Below are positions 23,760-34,812 of a DNA stretch of 64,000 bases, piece after piece. Under the pieces are notes generated by a model. It was not told the origin of the DNA. It made no database searches and saw nothing but the letters and a program-made list of their open reading frames with translations. The stretch's first letter is position 1, and each line of letters begins with the position of its first letter. This DNA is from Hypholoma sublateritium FD-334 SS-4 (taxonomy: Eukaryota; Basidiomycota; Agaricomycetes; Agaricales; Strophariaceae). The DNA is taken from NCBI GenBank assembly GCA_000827495.1, contig KN817617.1:89749-153748 (forward strand), read 5' to 3'. The position numbers were made by a program, and so were the translations under genes.

Positions 23760-26022
23760 TTAGTAGTCATCCAGCGCAGAACCGCGCACCCCTGCCTTCT
23801 CGACGTCGTCTTCGCGGTCAGAATCCGTGACGAACTGCTTCGTCGTGTCAATCTTGATCGATATGTTCGTACCGCGCTGCTAATGAACCCAATGCCATGT
23901 AGCAAATCAGCCTCCGCGGAGCACCCTCGGCTTACAGGCGACTCACGCGCGACGCCATGTGCCCCTTCGGGAACGTCTGCAGCGAGACCGTCGCCGACCC
24001 GTCTCCGCTCGCGGTGTGCACCGCGGTCCCTGCGTTGCGGATCATCTTGCGCGCGTTGAGCGTCGCGAGCAGCGAGTTCGTGTACACTGCGCAAAATCAA
24101 TATATCGTCATCAAGTCTGCCAAAAAAACGCGGTTGCGAGGGACGCACAGCGGCCGATGCAGAAGAAGAACGAGATGTAGAGGAAGGTGTTGCCCGCGCA
24201 GACGATCTAGAGCGGCCAAAAATAAGATCGCCTGAGGCCGCCGCGGAGCGGGACGAGCGCGCGCACCGAGATAAGGGACGCGACCGCGCACAGGCTGCCG
24301 CGAACAGAACGCGCAATGGAAGCGACCGTCAGCGCCCGTCGTCGGCCGTAGAACTCGCGTGATGGCGTACCTCGTCAAGACGCCGGTATTAACTGAGAAC
24401 AAGATCTGCGAAGGACGAATGGAAGGAGGGGGGTGCACGCGGCGTCAGCGCTGATGCAGGCATGGACTTCGGACGGCGCAGGGCGCACGATCAGGGCGGG
24501 GAAGAGAAGCACGCACGAGCTTGTTAATCATGGTATTTGACCTGATAAATGGCGTCGCGACGTTGTCAGCGAGCGTCCAGGCGCGCCGTAGTGCGGAGGC
24601 GGTAGCTACCTAGAGAACCCGGTGCGCGAGAAGTGCAGGGTGATGCAGAGCGTGGCCGCGATGAGGACGTCCCCGGCCGCTGCGAGCGCATTGACCAGGA
24701 TCGAGAGGTACTAGAATTGGCTTTAGCGGCGTATACTTTGCGCTGGGTCTCGCTGTCATCTGACCTTCAGTTTTTGAAGCTCAACATAGGTTGTCAAACG
24801 CAGCCTGTTAATGGAATGGCCAGTGAGAGAGAGAATGATGAGGTTATTTGGTATACTGACGACATCGACGTAAATGCTTCATGTACAAGTTCATATAAGC
24901 ACATCCATATCAGACGCGCTAGCTAGTAGCACTAGTAGCTCACCGACAACACAACCTAGAACGCGGATTAATGGGGGTGCACAACGCACAGAAATACTAC
25001 ACACCGAATTCTCCGAGAACCAATAGTCCCTAGTATATAGCGTTATTCTTGATACAGAGACAGAGAGAATAATTCGATACTTACGACAAGGCTTGTCAAG
25101 AATTTCTTTCGGTTGCTCACTAGAATAGAAATATGATTGCATGATTATTTTAGCAGGAAGGAATAATAGGGACTCACGTTTCCACACGCGCATGGCGAGG
25201 AAACTGGATCATCATCAGAAGTGCACAAGCAGCGATCCAATTTGGCCGCACCTTTGCACAAGGAGTGCCGTAAATCCCTGCTCTCATTTCAGCCAGTAAT
25301 TTTGGTAAAAAGCGAATAAAGATGGCTTACATTGAAGATTACCTCAACCTTGATGGAGAATATGTATAGCTACTTGCGCACTATCAGAAGATCGAACCGT
25401 GCTCACCAGCAAGCTCCTAGATAAGATAGCGGGTAAGCTCACGGCCAAAAGGGATTAGTGGCTTAATTGGATGGATTCACCGAACGATGACGTTGAGACT
25501 GGCGGGATTTCCCCAGTTTGTAACGGTATATGTGTAGACTAATAGCAGAGAGAAGATGCAAATATCAGACAGGCTGTCTCGATAGGAAATGGAGGGGGAA
25601 TACCGGTGTGGGTGATTAGACATTGGTGCACTGTGTCGAAAAGCATTACGGACGCGACCTAGAAATACTATTCGTGACTGGACCATGCTCTACTATGGGG
25701 AGGCACTTACCAAGAGCTTAGTTGTCCACTTGTCATTCTGATGGCCAAAATAGTACCACGCCTGAACGACAGACACTACGGCGGACGAATAATAAGCACA
25801 ATTCCCTGCTTAGCTTTTCTACAGAGATACTCACCCCCATACAGTCTTCATAATAGATATTAGACGGTATTTTTTAAGGAGAAATTGAACGAGACTTACG
25901 CCGCGGCGACAATTACACCTATGAACGCTGCGCCCAGACTAGTGCAGCCAGTCGTCAGTTTCTAGAAGCTGGGTACTAGAGATTCACACCCACGTGTTGT
26001 CGAGGATGAAAGGACGGTCCAT
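23760..26022 (-). CDS. DUF6534 multi-pass membrane protein
   Basis: The start is MDRPFILDN; an intron then leads to TLGAAFIGVIVAAA, the first membrane helix. Later exons give WYYFGHQNDKWTTKLL, VASVMLFDTVHQCLITHT, VYTYTVTNWGNPASLNVIVR and FLAMRVWKLSNRKKFLTSLV. They continue with ILFSVNTGVLTR, CAVASLISV, IVCAGNTFLYISFFFCIGR, YTNSLLATLNARKMIR and an acidic cytosolic tail ending VRGSALDDY. This order, with the TNSLLATLNAR box after the last helix, defines the fungal DUF6534 family, which has seven predicted membrane segments and no known function. Some call it receptor-like, which is inference. There are about nine short introns and some middle junctions are unresolved. A second, distant member is at 44299-45858. 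Confidence 0.82.
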
Positions 26023-26960
26023 ATCTAAGTATGAGAAGGGAACTCGGAATAATCGAAAGTGGAGTGCGACGAAAATCCGTAGGAAAAGCTAGCGTCGAGA
26101 GGCTGCCGGGAGAGAGCGCGCGATGGATGTCAGCGTCCAAGCTAGCTCCCAGTTATGAGGGAAGAGACGATCAGTCTTACTAGATTCCATCAAACGATGC
26201 GAATCCCACCCACCCGAAATCGTCGAATTTGCCATATTATGCTTTATTAAATATGAATTCTCGACGGCTGCGTCCCTGCCGACCAACTCTGACCGCCGCT
26301 TCGGATCACCTTCCAGCGCTGAGGCAAGTTAGAGAATGGAATGATCGTTTTTTCTTTTGTTGGGCTAAGCATTATGATCAGTGAACGCAGAGTGAATGTC
26401 ATGACGGTACTTGTACGCAACGGTGAGTTGTGCGGTACCCTGCGCTATGGGTTCTCTATCATAACTAGTAAAATATATCTATTTTAAGTTTTTCTATATG
26501 CTGCGTACCGTGTCAGCTTGAGGTACCAAAGGATGGCGCGACTGCAACTTTCTGTGACTGTGTAATGACTGTATACTCGACACTTAGTATGACTTCGCTT
26601 TAGGGAACCACCACTTTTTATGACCCCGCATTCTGCGTTCAGAATCTATATGTATTATTAACGAGAAACGCTCGCCGAAGAGGGTGCACGGCAGGTTTGA
26701 GCGCCGGCATCTACCGTCAATGATATCTATTTATCGACATGTAGCAAGACCCTTAACCAACCCAAACCCAGCCTTAGCATCTTCTGTTTTCTGTTAATAG
26801 GATCGCATAATACTGATCGTGTCAAGACTCCACAGCTATATCGCAACGGCTCCCAGTGACAAAAAAAGCTTGCTAGAACAGGCATTGACACGAGATGCGT
26901 TGGGAAAGAAGTCCGCGCGTTCTTTTCAAAATTCCGTCTGATGCTTCGCGAACGCACTGC

Positions 26961-27030
26961 GTTCACGAGCAGTGATATGTCGATTGGTACCAGTCGGATG
27001 TAGCCGGATACATCCGCACCTTCTTTCCGC
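26961..27030 (+). repeat. left arm of inverted repeat
   Basis: Contains CGATTGGTACCAGTCGGATG and GCCGGATACATCCGCACCTT. The reverse complement of 27583-27650 repeats this with small indels. Confidence 0.7.
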
Positions 27031-27061
27031 GCCCCGATAATCGAGTTGGGGGCTACGCAGA

Positions 27062-27095
27062 NNNNNNNNNNNNNNNNNNNNNNNNNNNNNNNNNN
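27062..27095. other. assembly gap (34 N) with identical flanks
   Basis: The approximately 92 bases before the Ns (26970-27061) recur immediately after them (27096-27187), apparently base for base. This is what results when two contig ends containing the same sequence are scaffolded without merging. Confidence 0.85.
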
Positions 27096-27582
27096 GCAGT
27101 GATATGTCGATTGGTACCAGTCGGATGTAGCCGGATACATCCGCACCTTCTTTCCGCGCCCCGATAATCGAGTTGGGGGCTACGCAGAGCTCGCACCAAG
27201 CTAGCACAATGTCTGATTAGTNTTGCTAAGGACTTAGCTGTAAAGTAGTATGAAATAATTCTTATCCACCGACCGGCATTGGATATCGGACTCTGAAGTT
27301 TCTNTGTTTGAACCTCCGAACGATGNACACAGCGTAGGAAATATTATTAACGGTGTTTTAGCGCTCAACGCAACCTCAAGCGCTCAGCGCTTAAAGTACG
27401 TGTCATGGCGCGGGGAGACCTGGGGAAACTGGGGAAACTGAAGAATCACGCCGGTCGGACAGCCGAGCTCTTGCAGCGGCAGCCAAGGCCCCAGCCTGAT
27501 TTTTTCAAGTACTTCATAAGTCATCACTAATTACTGATAAATATGTATTCACTCTGTGAAGGAAGACCACCGAAGTCGGATG

Positions 27583-27650
27583 TAAAGGAAGGTGCGGCTA
27601 AAGCCGATCACATCCGACTGGTACCAATCGAGGTATAACTCGTTCACGAG
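27583..27650 (-). repeat. right arm of inverted repeat
   Basis: Reverse complement reads CGATTGGTACCAGTCGGATG, then a GGC-AGCCGCACCTTCCTTTAC block, matching the left arm. Arm separation is about 550 bp including the gap. It may be a terminal inverted repeat of a non-autonomous element. Confidence 0.65.
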
Positions 27651-28508
27651 GGCCGAAAAAATGACCCTCGCGCTCACATAAACTATACGGCCGGGATCCG
27701 CGAGCTCTCTCGAATCATTCGAGAGAGCTAGCTAGCTGGTGACATGGAGCAGAAATTTGCTATCTAGGTTCCTAGCAACATCTCACTAGGAAGTCCTTAT
27801 TCCGAGAATAGCGACCGTGTCGGCCGCCGACTCTCGTGGAACTTTACAAATAGCCAGCGACGGCATTTTGCATATCGAACATTCAGTATGCCTTCCTAGA
27901 ATAGAGCGCTGAGCGGCATTTGAAGGGAAGACTTCACGCGTGCCCTAGCAGCCTAGCGCTTCAACCTTCTGTTACAGCCATTTGAATAGTAGCAACTCAC
28001 ACTTCCTGGAATGTCCGCAAGAATGCCGGCCACTTGAAGAAAGCCGACGTAACATTTTCCGCCGACACCGTCGTGGGCGCTGCTTTCAATCATGATTGCA
28101 TACCTCTAAGTATAGCTAGCTGTATGTCTCTCTCATTGTCTAACGTTGAACCATCTGTTGAATGTATGGAGTGGCAGCCTGGAACATTGCCCTTCAGAAA
28201 TCCGACGCAATTTGGCTTCAGAAAATCAGCGGGATTTGGCAGCGTTTTGGCCAACTTTGAGTACGCTCTACTTTTCCGCTCAGTACCATCAATCAAATGC
28301 ACTGAGATTTCCTAGTGCTCGCAACTGAGACTGCCGTGTTTAAATACCACGGGCCTCTGAACGTATGAACGAGGGCTCGGACTGCACCATTTTGGCCGAG
28401 ATTGTCATCGGCCTTTTAGCCCGGCTATTGGTGTGCATGCCAAACATTCACGGCGCAAGCTAGCTTTCAGCTAATCAATTCATACCAAACGGCAATGACT
28501 ACTGAAAT

Positions 28509-28581
28509 TTTGGCCGCTTAACTTGGCCGCTTAACTTGGCCGCTTGATTCTTGGCCGCTTGACTCTTGGCCGCTTGATTCT
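28509..28581. repeat. 13-15 bp minisatellite (TTGGCCGCTT core)
   Basis: Five adjacent units carry the core TTGGCCGCTT. Two 13-bp units end in AAC and three 15-bp units end in GATTC or GACTC. Confidence 0.85.
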
Positions 28582-28845
28582 CTTTACGCCGCGTGAAGCT
28601 TGAAGTCGCGCGGCAAAGGCGTGTGCGTGTCTTCAAATCTTCTGTCGCGACTTCAGAATAGCTCATGACACTTGAGTAGCTAGCTCTTTGAGCCGGCGTG
28701 TCATCCAGCATTCCGCCTCACGATTGCGACGATCCGCATTTGAATAGCACGAAGCTAGAGTAGGTAAGAAGTAATGTATTTTATGAGGGTTTTGCACGGT
28801 TGTGTACTGACTAAGTGCAAACCTATCCTTTTTCATAGACTTACT

Positions 28846-30860
28846 CTATTGGCCGGTCGAGCCACTCTGCGAGCCAGAAGACGGCGCAAGACAACTCTGG
28901 ACAAGGAGCGTATCCGTCCATGTGGAGCCGGTGTTCGTAGGGACTTCGCCTACATGGACGTCAGTAAATAATATGGCGGGAAAAAGAAATGGGCGTACTG
29001 AGGACGTAGCCTGAAGGACAAACGCCGCGGAAAGTCAACATTTTCATCAGATAAACATCCAGGACACAGTACTTACTGGGGTCGAAATTTCCTGCAGCCC
29101 AGCCGACGTAGCCGAGGAACACTGTATGCATAGGGGCTCGCTTCAGCAACGGTTCCCCATGTGGCTACCACAACACCAAAATGGGATACGCACCATCAGA
29201 GTTCTGGGCCTGGTACGCAATCTGTTGGCACAGGAACTCCACGCAAGATGCGGTATTCCCGCCCCCGGTCTCCGTGTTAAACGCCTGGCGGTTATTCGAG
29301 CGGAGCCACTGTGCCAGGGGCTCCCAGGAGGACTCGATGTTGTTGGTGACGCATTCGCTAGATTTGAATCATCTGATCAGTATAACTCTTGTCTGTGCAG
29401 CAGAGCGCTCTTACGGGTGGGTGCCGGAGTTGTCGCTGTCGAGGTACTTGTGAACGTCGAAGACGAGGCCGGTGACGGAGCCGTCAGGGTTCGTGACCGT
29501 CAGGAGCGCGGGACCGGATCCATTGGAAACGAAGGTCTCGGCTGAAGTCCAGTTATTCCCGGGAAGGAGGATGATCTGAGAGGTCGCGCTGCGATGAGGT
29601 AATTACAGTCAGCTATTGTAAAACTCTCTCCGGCCTTGACTGACCCAGCCTTGCGGATAGCAGTCACAGCAGCCTGGACAGAGGCCGCCCATAAGTTAAT
29701 GTCGGGGACGTCGTGGGGCTCGTTCATACTGGATAGAATCAATAAACAATACAGAGCAATGAGGAATAGGGAACGCACACTCCGAAAATGATCTTGGAGT
29801 TGCTGGCAAACTGAGCCGCAATGTTCCCCCAAAGCTGAGAAAAGACCGCATTTGTAGGCCCTCCCTGTCCAATGATCTTCACAGGACCAGTGCTAATAAG
29901 TATTCGGATCTAATCAGGTTCCACATTGAGGAGATAAGTACCTGTCCGTTGAAGCGAGCGTAGTTGTGGACATCCACGATACAAAAAGCACCGGTTCCGA
30001 GACAGGCCTACGTGCGGCGTGAGCGCTAATTAGTTGAAATTTCACGAAATATTCTCACGTTGACGAGAGCGTTGTATTCTGCGAAGTTGGTCATATTGAG
30101 CACGCCAGTTGCGGCATCTTCGGTGAGGAACTGCCAGCCGACGGGGAGACGGAACGTGTTGAACCCATCGTCATTGACGAAATGTGTCATCTGGCCCTGA
30201 CCGTCATGGCCTATCAGACACGCATTATCAATGCATGTAGGTCGGGGGGGGGGGGGTACGCATGACGCACCGTAGTACTGCAGGAGGGGTGGCCAGGCGC
30301 CGCTGGCGTTGCAGCTCTAAATTTCGATAAAACGACGGAGACCAAATAAACAGATGCCATGTTAATTTGCTGTGCACGATTTACGTACCCCGTCTGAGTT
30401 GCAGCCGAAGTCGAATCCAGAGATGTTGATGCCGACATGGGACAACTTCCCGCCTTTGGAGGTAGGAGTCGAGCCCGGAGCGGAGGCGGTTGACGTGGGT
30501 ACAGTCGTCGTAGCGGGACGCGACGTCGTGGTAGTGGGTGTGGTGCTCGTGGTAGTAGGGACTGCAGCACCCGGAAGACATTGAGAGTAGTCTACGCAAT
30601 GGTGGAGATAGAATCAATTATCACCCAAGTTGAGGAGCATACATTGACATACATTGGTTAGTAACAACACAACCAGAGCCAGTTGCACACGTGGTGGCAC
30701 CCGTCCAACCCTAGAGAAAGGATATTTGCAGCTGTCCAATTACAGTGCAATCCAGACTTACTGTTCCACCGCACTGTCCATAAACAGGTGCCACTGCTTG
30801 GGCGTGAACCCCAGTGACGATGCCAAGGCCAACGAGAAGACCGATGGAAATAAGGGACAT
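28846..30860 (-). CDS. GH5 endoglucanase with N-terminal CBM1 (copy 1)
   Basis: A secreted cellulase cutting internal beta-1,4-glucosidic bonds. The signal peptide is MSLISIGLLVGLGIVTGVHA. The CBM1 follows (VYGQCGGTGWTGATTCATGS and GCVVTNQYYSQCLPG), then a Thr/Pro/Ser linker. The catalytic domain begins KLSHVGINISGFDFGCNSDG, continues FVNDDGFNTFRLPVGWQFLT and VDVHNYARFNG, and has acid/base Glu in MNEPHDVPD, ILLPGNNWTSAETFV and nucleophile Glu in NTETGGGN. It ends WAAGNFDPSYVLSEVPTNTG with a short Ser/Gly tail. At least nine introns are present, with boundaries shared with copy 2. Layout matches the Trichoderma EG II type (GH5 subfamily 5). A 13-base G run lies in one intron (about 30244-30256). 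TATA box at 30912. Confidence 0.93.
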
Positions 30861-30911
30861 GGCGAAGATTGTGTACAAGGACGCCGACGCCTATACAGCA
30901 GGGTGTCCAGC

Positions 30912-30918
30912 TTATATA
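30912..30918 (-). promoter_or_regulatory. TATA box, GH5 copy 1
   Basis: Minus-strand TATATAA about 52 bp upstream of the ATG at 30860. It sits in the context CCAGCTTATATAGCG on the plus strand. Confidence 0.65.
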
Positions 30919-30954
30919 GCGTTCCGTCTTCAGGCATGTTCACTTCACTCTCTC

Positions 30955-30975
30955 CGACGAGTTACCGATAAAAGC
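30955..30975 (-). promoter_or_regulatory. 21-bp motif shared by the three GH5 promoters
   Basis: Plus-strand CGACGAGTTACCGATAAAAG then C. Near-identical 21-mers lie at matching distances upstream of GH5 copies 2 and 3, about 80-105 bp before the ATG. It may be a regulator site; no known fungal cellulase factor consensus is obvious. Confidence 0.55.
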
Positions 30976-31079
30976 AAGAAAACGCGAACCTGGTATCAAC
31001 CAGCCATACGCGTTGTGTGCCTGTGCGGTAGTTGATTCTTGAACCAGAGAGAAACCACCAGCGCTTGCAGTTGCGGTTA

Positions 31080-31120
31080 TTTTTCGCCTGAACATCGGCG
31101 GGAGTTTACTTTGTCGCCAG
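31080..31120. repeat. conserved distal upstream block, GH5 copy 1
   Basis: TTTTTCGCCTGAACATCGGC then GGGAGTTTACTTTG is almost identical to 39457-39500 upstream of copy 2. This shows the duplication included at least 220 bp of promoter. Confidence 0.7.
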
Positions 31121-32257
31121 AGCAAAGTGACGATTAACGACGAGTGTAATTTTAGCCTTTGTCAACGAGTTATTCCTATTGACGAGATGATAGATGCCAA
31201 GCCAAGGAGAAGCTAGCGTGCACTGTGAGACGCAGACAAATGAGAGTATAAGCCACAACGATATTTTTCCGTACAATGAACTCTGACTCGGCATGTGCCT
31301 CCGCTTCCAGTTCTCCAGAGATCAGGCATGGTGGGCTCTGCGAATAGGTACGCTGAAGTCCATCCGATCGTAGAGCTGAAGAAGAGAGCAACATGTCTTC
31401 CCCGGTGCCTCTCTTTCGTAGGATAATTCATACTTGATCATTGACACGTCTGCGTGTTTGCTATAATAGTTTCGAGCCTGTTCGAACTTCGCGCGTTGAG
31501 ATTGAAACGTTTCGGCTGAAGAGATGATCAGTCTCAGATTGACTGTCTGGTCGAGGGCTTACCATTGGAATCAAAATAACATGTATCTGCTTTGCTCCCA
31601 ATTTTTGTTGGCACAGCACTGAGCAGGCAAGCACCGCTGGGAGCCCGGAGCCGAGTCCCGACCGAACTTGGAACACGCGCACGGTCCACGTGCCTCTGTT
31701 GTACTGACCCCGTGGGCGCCGAACGGAGAATTATGAGTTCGATTCCTTTCTTTCCCTCATGCAAATCACAGTTTCAAGTTCGAGTGGCTAATCACTCTCT
31801 GTCGGATTCTATGCGTTACGAATATTGCCCCATATCTGCAGCAGTGCTTGGCGCGTCAATGACATCGGCATGGTAAACAACGACGCGGTTAGTTTGCAGT
31901 ATGAATCGTGAGCCAGTTGCCATAATTTGGCAGGCGGGAACGACCTGGTAAGTACCCATGCATGCACATAAATCTCGTATGTACAATTGATCACATATAC
32001 CGCCAGTCTTTCTAGTTCCGAGCATCAAGAGCTCAGCGCTGAGCGCTCAGCGTCCAAGCCTGGTTCCTAGAGAGACGCGTGGTGCTATGATGCTATTCAC
32101 TAGGCTCGTGACCAACCGCACTGTTTCGCACTCCGACGGAGGCTACGCAGTAGCGGCTGGGCCAAACGAGCACACTTTAGTACAGTCACACATGTCACAA
32201 AAGACTTAGTCGAATTTACATCAATTCCACGCGCTGCATACATCATTGACCCGACAT
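31121..32257. other. intergenic, no gene seen
   Basis: About 1.1 kb. Short ORFs only. A GCGCTGAGCGCT palindrome lies at about 32036-32047. No conserved protein recognised. Confidence 0.4.
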
Positions 32258-32566
32258 TCACACTTCCTCTTCATCGCTACTCGCCTCAAATTCATCGCCT
32301 GAGTCATCGGACTCCTCCTCCACAGCTTGGTCATCCTCGACTAGCTCAACATCCATGTCAAATGCCACATCGCCCTCGGTTACCAGAGGTGGCAATGAGT
32401 CTTCAACCAAGGTCAGTGCAATCACCTCGTCCTCCATGTCTCTGAACATTCTCGCTGTCTCCGGAAGCCCCCACCACTCTTCGTCAATATCCATCTCATC
32501 AAACTCACGACGGACACCTTCGTTTGCTGCTTCATCAGGTGATTTCGGAGAAATGTGGGTTGCCAT
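32258..32566 (-). CDS. short acidic ORF, unknown
   Basis: 102 codons. The N-terminus has REFDEMDIDEEWWGLPETAR, followed by a very acidic tail ending EFEASSDEEEV. It overlaps the 5' side of the frame that runs into the ORF at 32635-33315 on the other strand. I do not recognise it. Its place in a repeat zone suggests a transposon-derived fragment, and it may not be expressed. Confidence 0.35.
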   Translation of the reverse strand: MATHISPKSPDEAANEGVRREFDEMDIDEEWWGLPETARMFRDMEDEVIALTLVEDSLPPLVTEGDVAFDMDVELVEDDQAVEEESDDSGDEFEASSDEEEV

Positions 32567-32634
32567 TGTCGACCCCGCGGGAACTTCGGAGGGTTCAACA
32601 TTGCACTGGGCGACGCAAGGACTTCAAGAACTCG

Positions 32635-33315
32635 ATGTTTGGTGCCGCCAGTATCCTTGACGACGACACCCTCATCAAATTGGCATCAGTCGGCCCCTCG
32701 ATTGTCTCTGTGAAGGATCTTGAGGCGGTGGTGGGTGAGGGATGGGTGTGGTTGGGGACGTACGGAGACTCACTGCTGGCCAAGATAGCCGAGCTCTCAA
32801 TTCCAGCAATGGTGCCCAAGCCTCCTGCTGCTAAACCTCCGAAATCNGCACTGCCTGCGAAGGTAGCCAAACCCCGTGTCGAGAAGCGGACTTTGGANGT
32901 AGCAGAGGACGACGATGAGGGGGGAAGGGCAAAACGAACACGACGAGATCAGCCGCCTCCNCCCGTGGCAGGCCCTTCCCGCGTTATCGCCGCGTCGTCT
33001 CCCACAGCTGTCACCNGCCCTCCGCCGGGGCCTCCGGTCCTTGTTCCATCATCCATCGTTCCCGCGACGCCTGCACGTCCATCAGCCCAGAACCCATATG
33101 CTTCGCTTCCTCACTACTATCAGTATCCTGTCACCCCATCCACTGGGGCAACTCCCTATTATCTACCCTATCCTCAGTGGCCCCAGCACCATTACTTCAG
33201 CCCCATGCCTTCCTTTTATCAGCCAATGTACTCTACAAATGTCCCCATTCCTACTCCTCCTGCCACCCCTTTACCTAGAAACCCCAATTCTGATAGACCA
33301 AATCCCCCAAATTAA
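32635..33315 (+). CDS. ORF with Pro-rich C-terminus, perhaps a fragment of a repeat-associated helicase gene
   Basis: The ATG at 32635 opens MFGAASILDDDTLIKLASVG. Next come the Trp-containing EGWVWLGTYGDSLLAKIAEL and a basic KRTRRDQPP-type patch. The tail is Pro/Tyr-rich (PHYYQYPVTPSTGATPYYLP) and ends PNSDRPNPPN. The frame is open upstream of the ATG (STPRELRRVQH), so the ORF may be 5'-truncated. The first half resembles tails I associate with multi-copy basidiomycete RecQ-like helicases; this is a weak recollection, not an assignment. Ns at 32847, 32898, 32961 and 33016 fit a repeat that assembled poorly. Confidence 0.35.
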   Translation: MFGAASILDDDTLIKLASVGPSIVSVKDLEAVVGEGWVWLGTYGDSLLAKIAELSIPAMVPKPPAAKPPKXALPAKVAKPRVEKRTLXVAEDDDEGGRAKRTRRDQPPXPVAGPSRVIAASSPTAVTXPPPGPPVLVPSSIVPATPARPSAQNPYASLPHYYQYPVTPSTGATPYYLPYPQWPQHHYFSPMPSFYQPMYSTNVPIPTPPATPLPRNPNSDRPNPPN

Positions 33316-33487
33316 ATTTATTTTTCATGTATCGTCTATTACAGTCATGAAGTACACGAGGATGCAAAAAAAATGGAGCAATGACAATGTTTTGTTGTGG
33401 AGGTAGAGACGTGTGCGAGCNACGAAGAGCGATTTTTTCTAAGTCTTTGTCACGCTCGCGAGCCTTGGTAAAAGTGCTTCGTTTGGC

Positions 33488-33617
33488 CCAGTCCCTACGG
33501 GGTCTACCTCAAAACNNTCGGCCCGAGCAAATGTTGTCTCTATTTGTACGGTAAAATATAACCAACATTCTGCTAATATTACCAAACAGTATGAAGGTAG
33601 ACCCCGTAGGAGACTGG
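33488..33617. repeat. inverted repeat pair
   Basis: CCAGTCCCTACGGGGTCTAC at 33488 onward is the near reverse complement of GGTAGACCCCGTAGGAGACT at 33597 onward. The arms are about 21 bp with an AT-rich loop of about 88 bp containing two Ns. Confidence 0.7.
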
Positions 33618-34812
33618 CTAGCGAGTCTAGCCATTCACGTGCAAGTTACTTGCCAGACCACACAGACCCTGAATCAGTGTGCTGGGTAGGCCTTCAGTTA
33701 TCTCCCGGAATGCACTATCATCGCGCGACGTGGCCAACCGCGAACGTACTGCTCCGCGTGCTACGCCTCCTCTCTCACACCATCCTTCGTACCGCACGCG
33801 CCACAATGTTCCTCGCCAACTATCGCCGCAATCACCATGTTACTCACGGGGTACTAGTCTTGTCTGAATTCCTATTTTTTTTGGCGCGAATTCAATAGCT
33901 TAACTTGAGCCTCTATTTTCAGGCAACGATATTCATGCAATCGTACCTTTCTTGATGCCAGTGCCCGCTGCCACGACCAGTTCGGTCTTCGCATACACCT
34001 GCCAATGTGTAAGTATCAATTGCCTGAGAGACTCTTATGGAAGAATATATATCACTTAGAACCTTCCCTGTGCTTCCTTGATCTTGGTAAATATACTCTG
34101 GTGATGCAGCAGCAGTGGGCGCCCCTGTCCCCAACTCGCAGGTGGACATGCAGTTGTTTAGAGGACGAAGTACAGAAATGAGGTCGAGCCCCCTTCGGAT
34201 CAGGGAGACACTTAGCGTCAGCACTCCGGCATGAACCCACACCAAACTGTGGTGAGCGTCAATTATATTACGTTCGTTTTGCTAAACGATTCATGGTTAT
34301 AAATAGAAATGTCTTCCTTCGCAATAATAGGCCGCAGGTACTATGCCTCTCAGGAAACGACGATGGTGGGCCCACCCGAGCGGCGCTGCGTCGGAAAACC
34401 AAGTATAACTGTGCTGTTTTTCTTTATCGGGTCCTTGTATCACAAACGTGCGCACTCTTTGACAAGACTATTTTCGCTCCTCTGTCCTCAGTGTTAAAGG
34501 CATACAACGCTTCTGTATCCCCACCTGCGTTCAAGATTTTGATTCATTGCTATTGTTTCATGAACGCCAGCCTTTTACATTGTAGGTTTAAGTGGGAATT
34601 AGGCATGGGCCGACAGTTATCTCGAAGGTCACTCACCCATGCCAAATCGTCTTTTACAGATTCTATTATACACGGTGTTTGATAACCTGATTCCGACGAC
34701 CTTCGCAAGATCAATTAATCTATCGTTCAAGGACGACTTATTAAAAGCAAGTCCGGTCTTCTCGTCTTCTAGGCGTGCTTTCCACGCGCCATTGCCCCTG
34801 CTTGGTACCATC
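33618..34812. other. intergenic upstream of phosphate transporter
   Basis: About 1.2 kb with short ORFs only and nothing recognised. The right part should hold the transporter promoter. Confidence 0.4.

Larger units (their letters stand above)
26023..28845. other. repeat-rich gene-poor zone with assembly gap
   Basis: No intact gene is visible. It holds the duplicated sequence around the N gap, an inverted-repeat pair (26961-27030 and 27583-27650), scattered single Ns (27222, 27304, 27326) and a minisatellite at 28509-28581. Two overlapping antisense ORFs (28034-28315 plus, 28090-28302 minus) are unrecognised. The composition suggests transposon remnants. Confidence 0.5.

Noticed and set aside
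26926..27207. Tandem repeat with 126-bp period around the N gap
   Set aside because: The identical copies meet at Ns, which is better explained by two unmerged contig ends.
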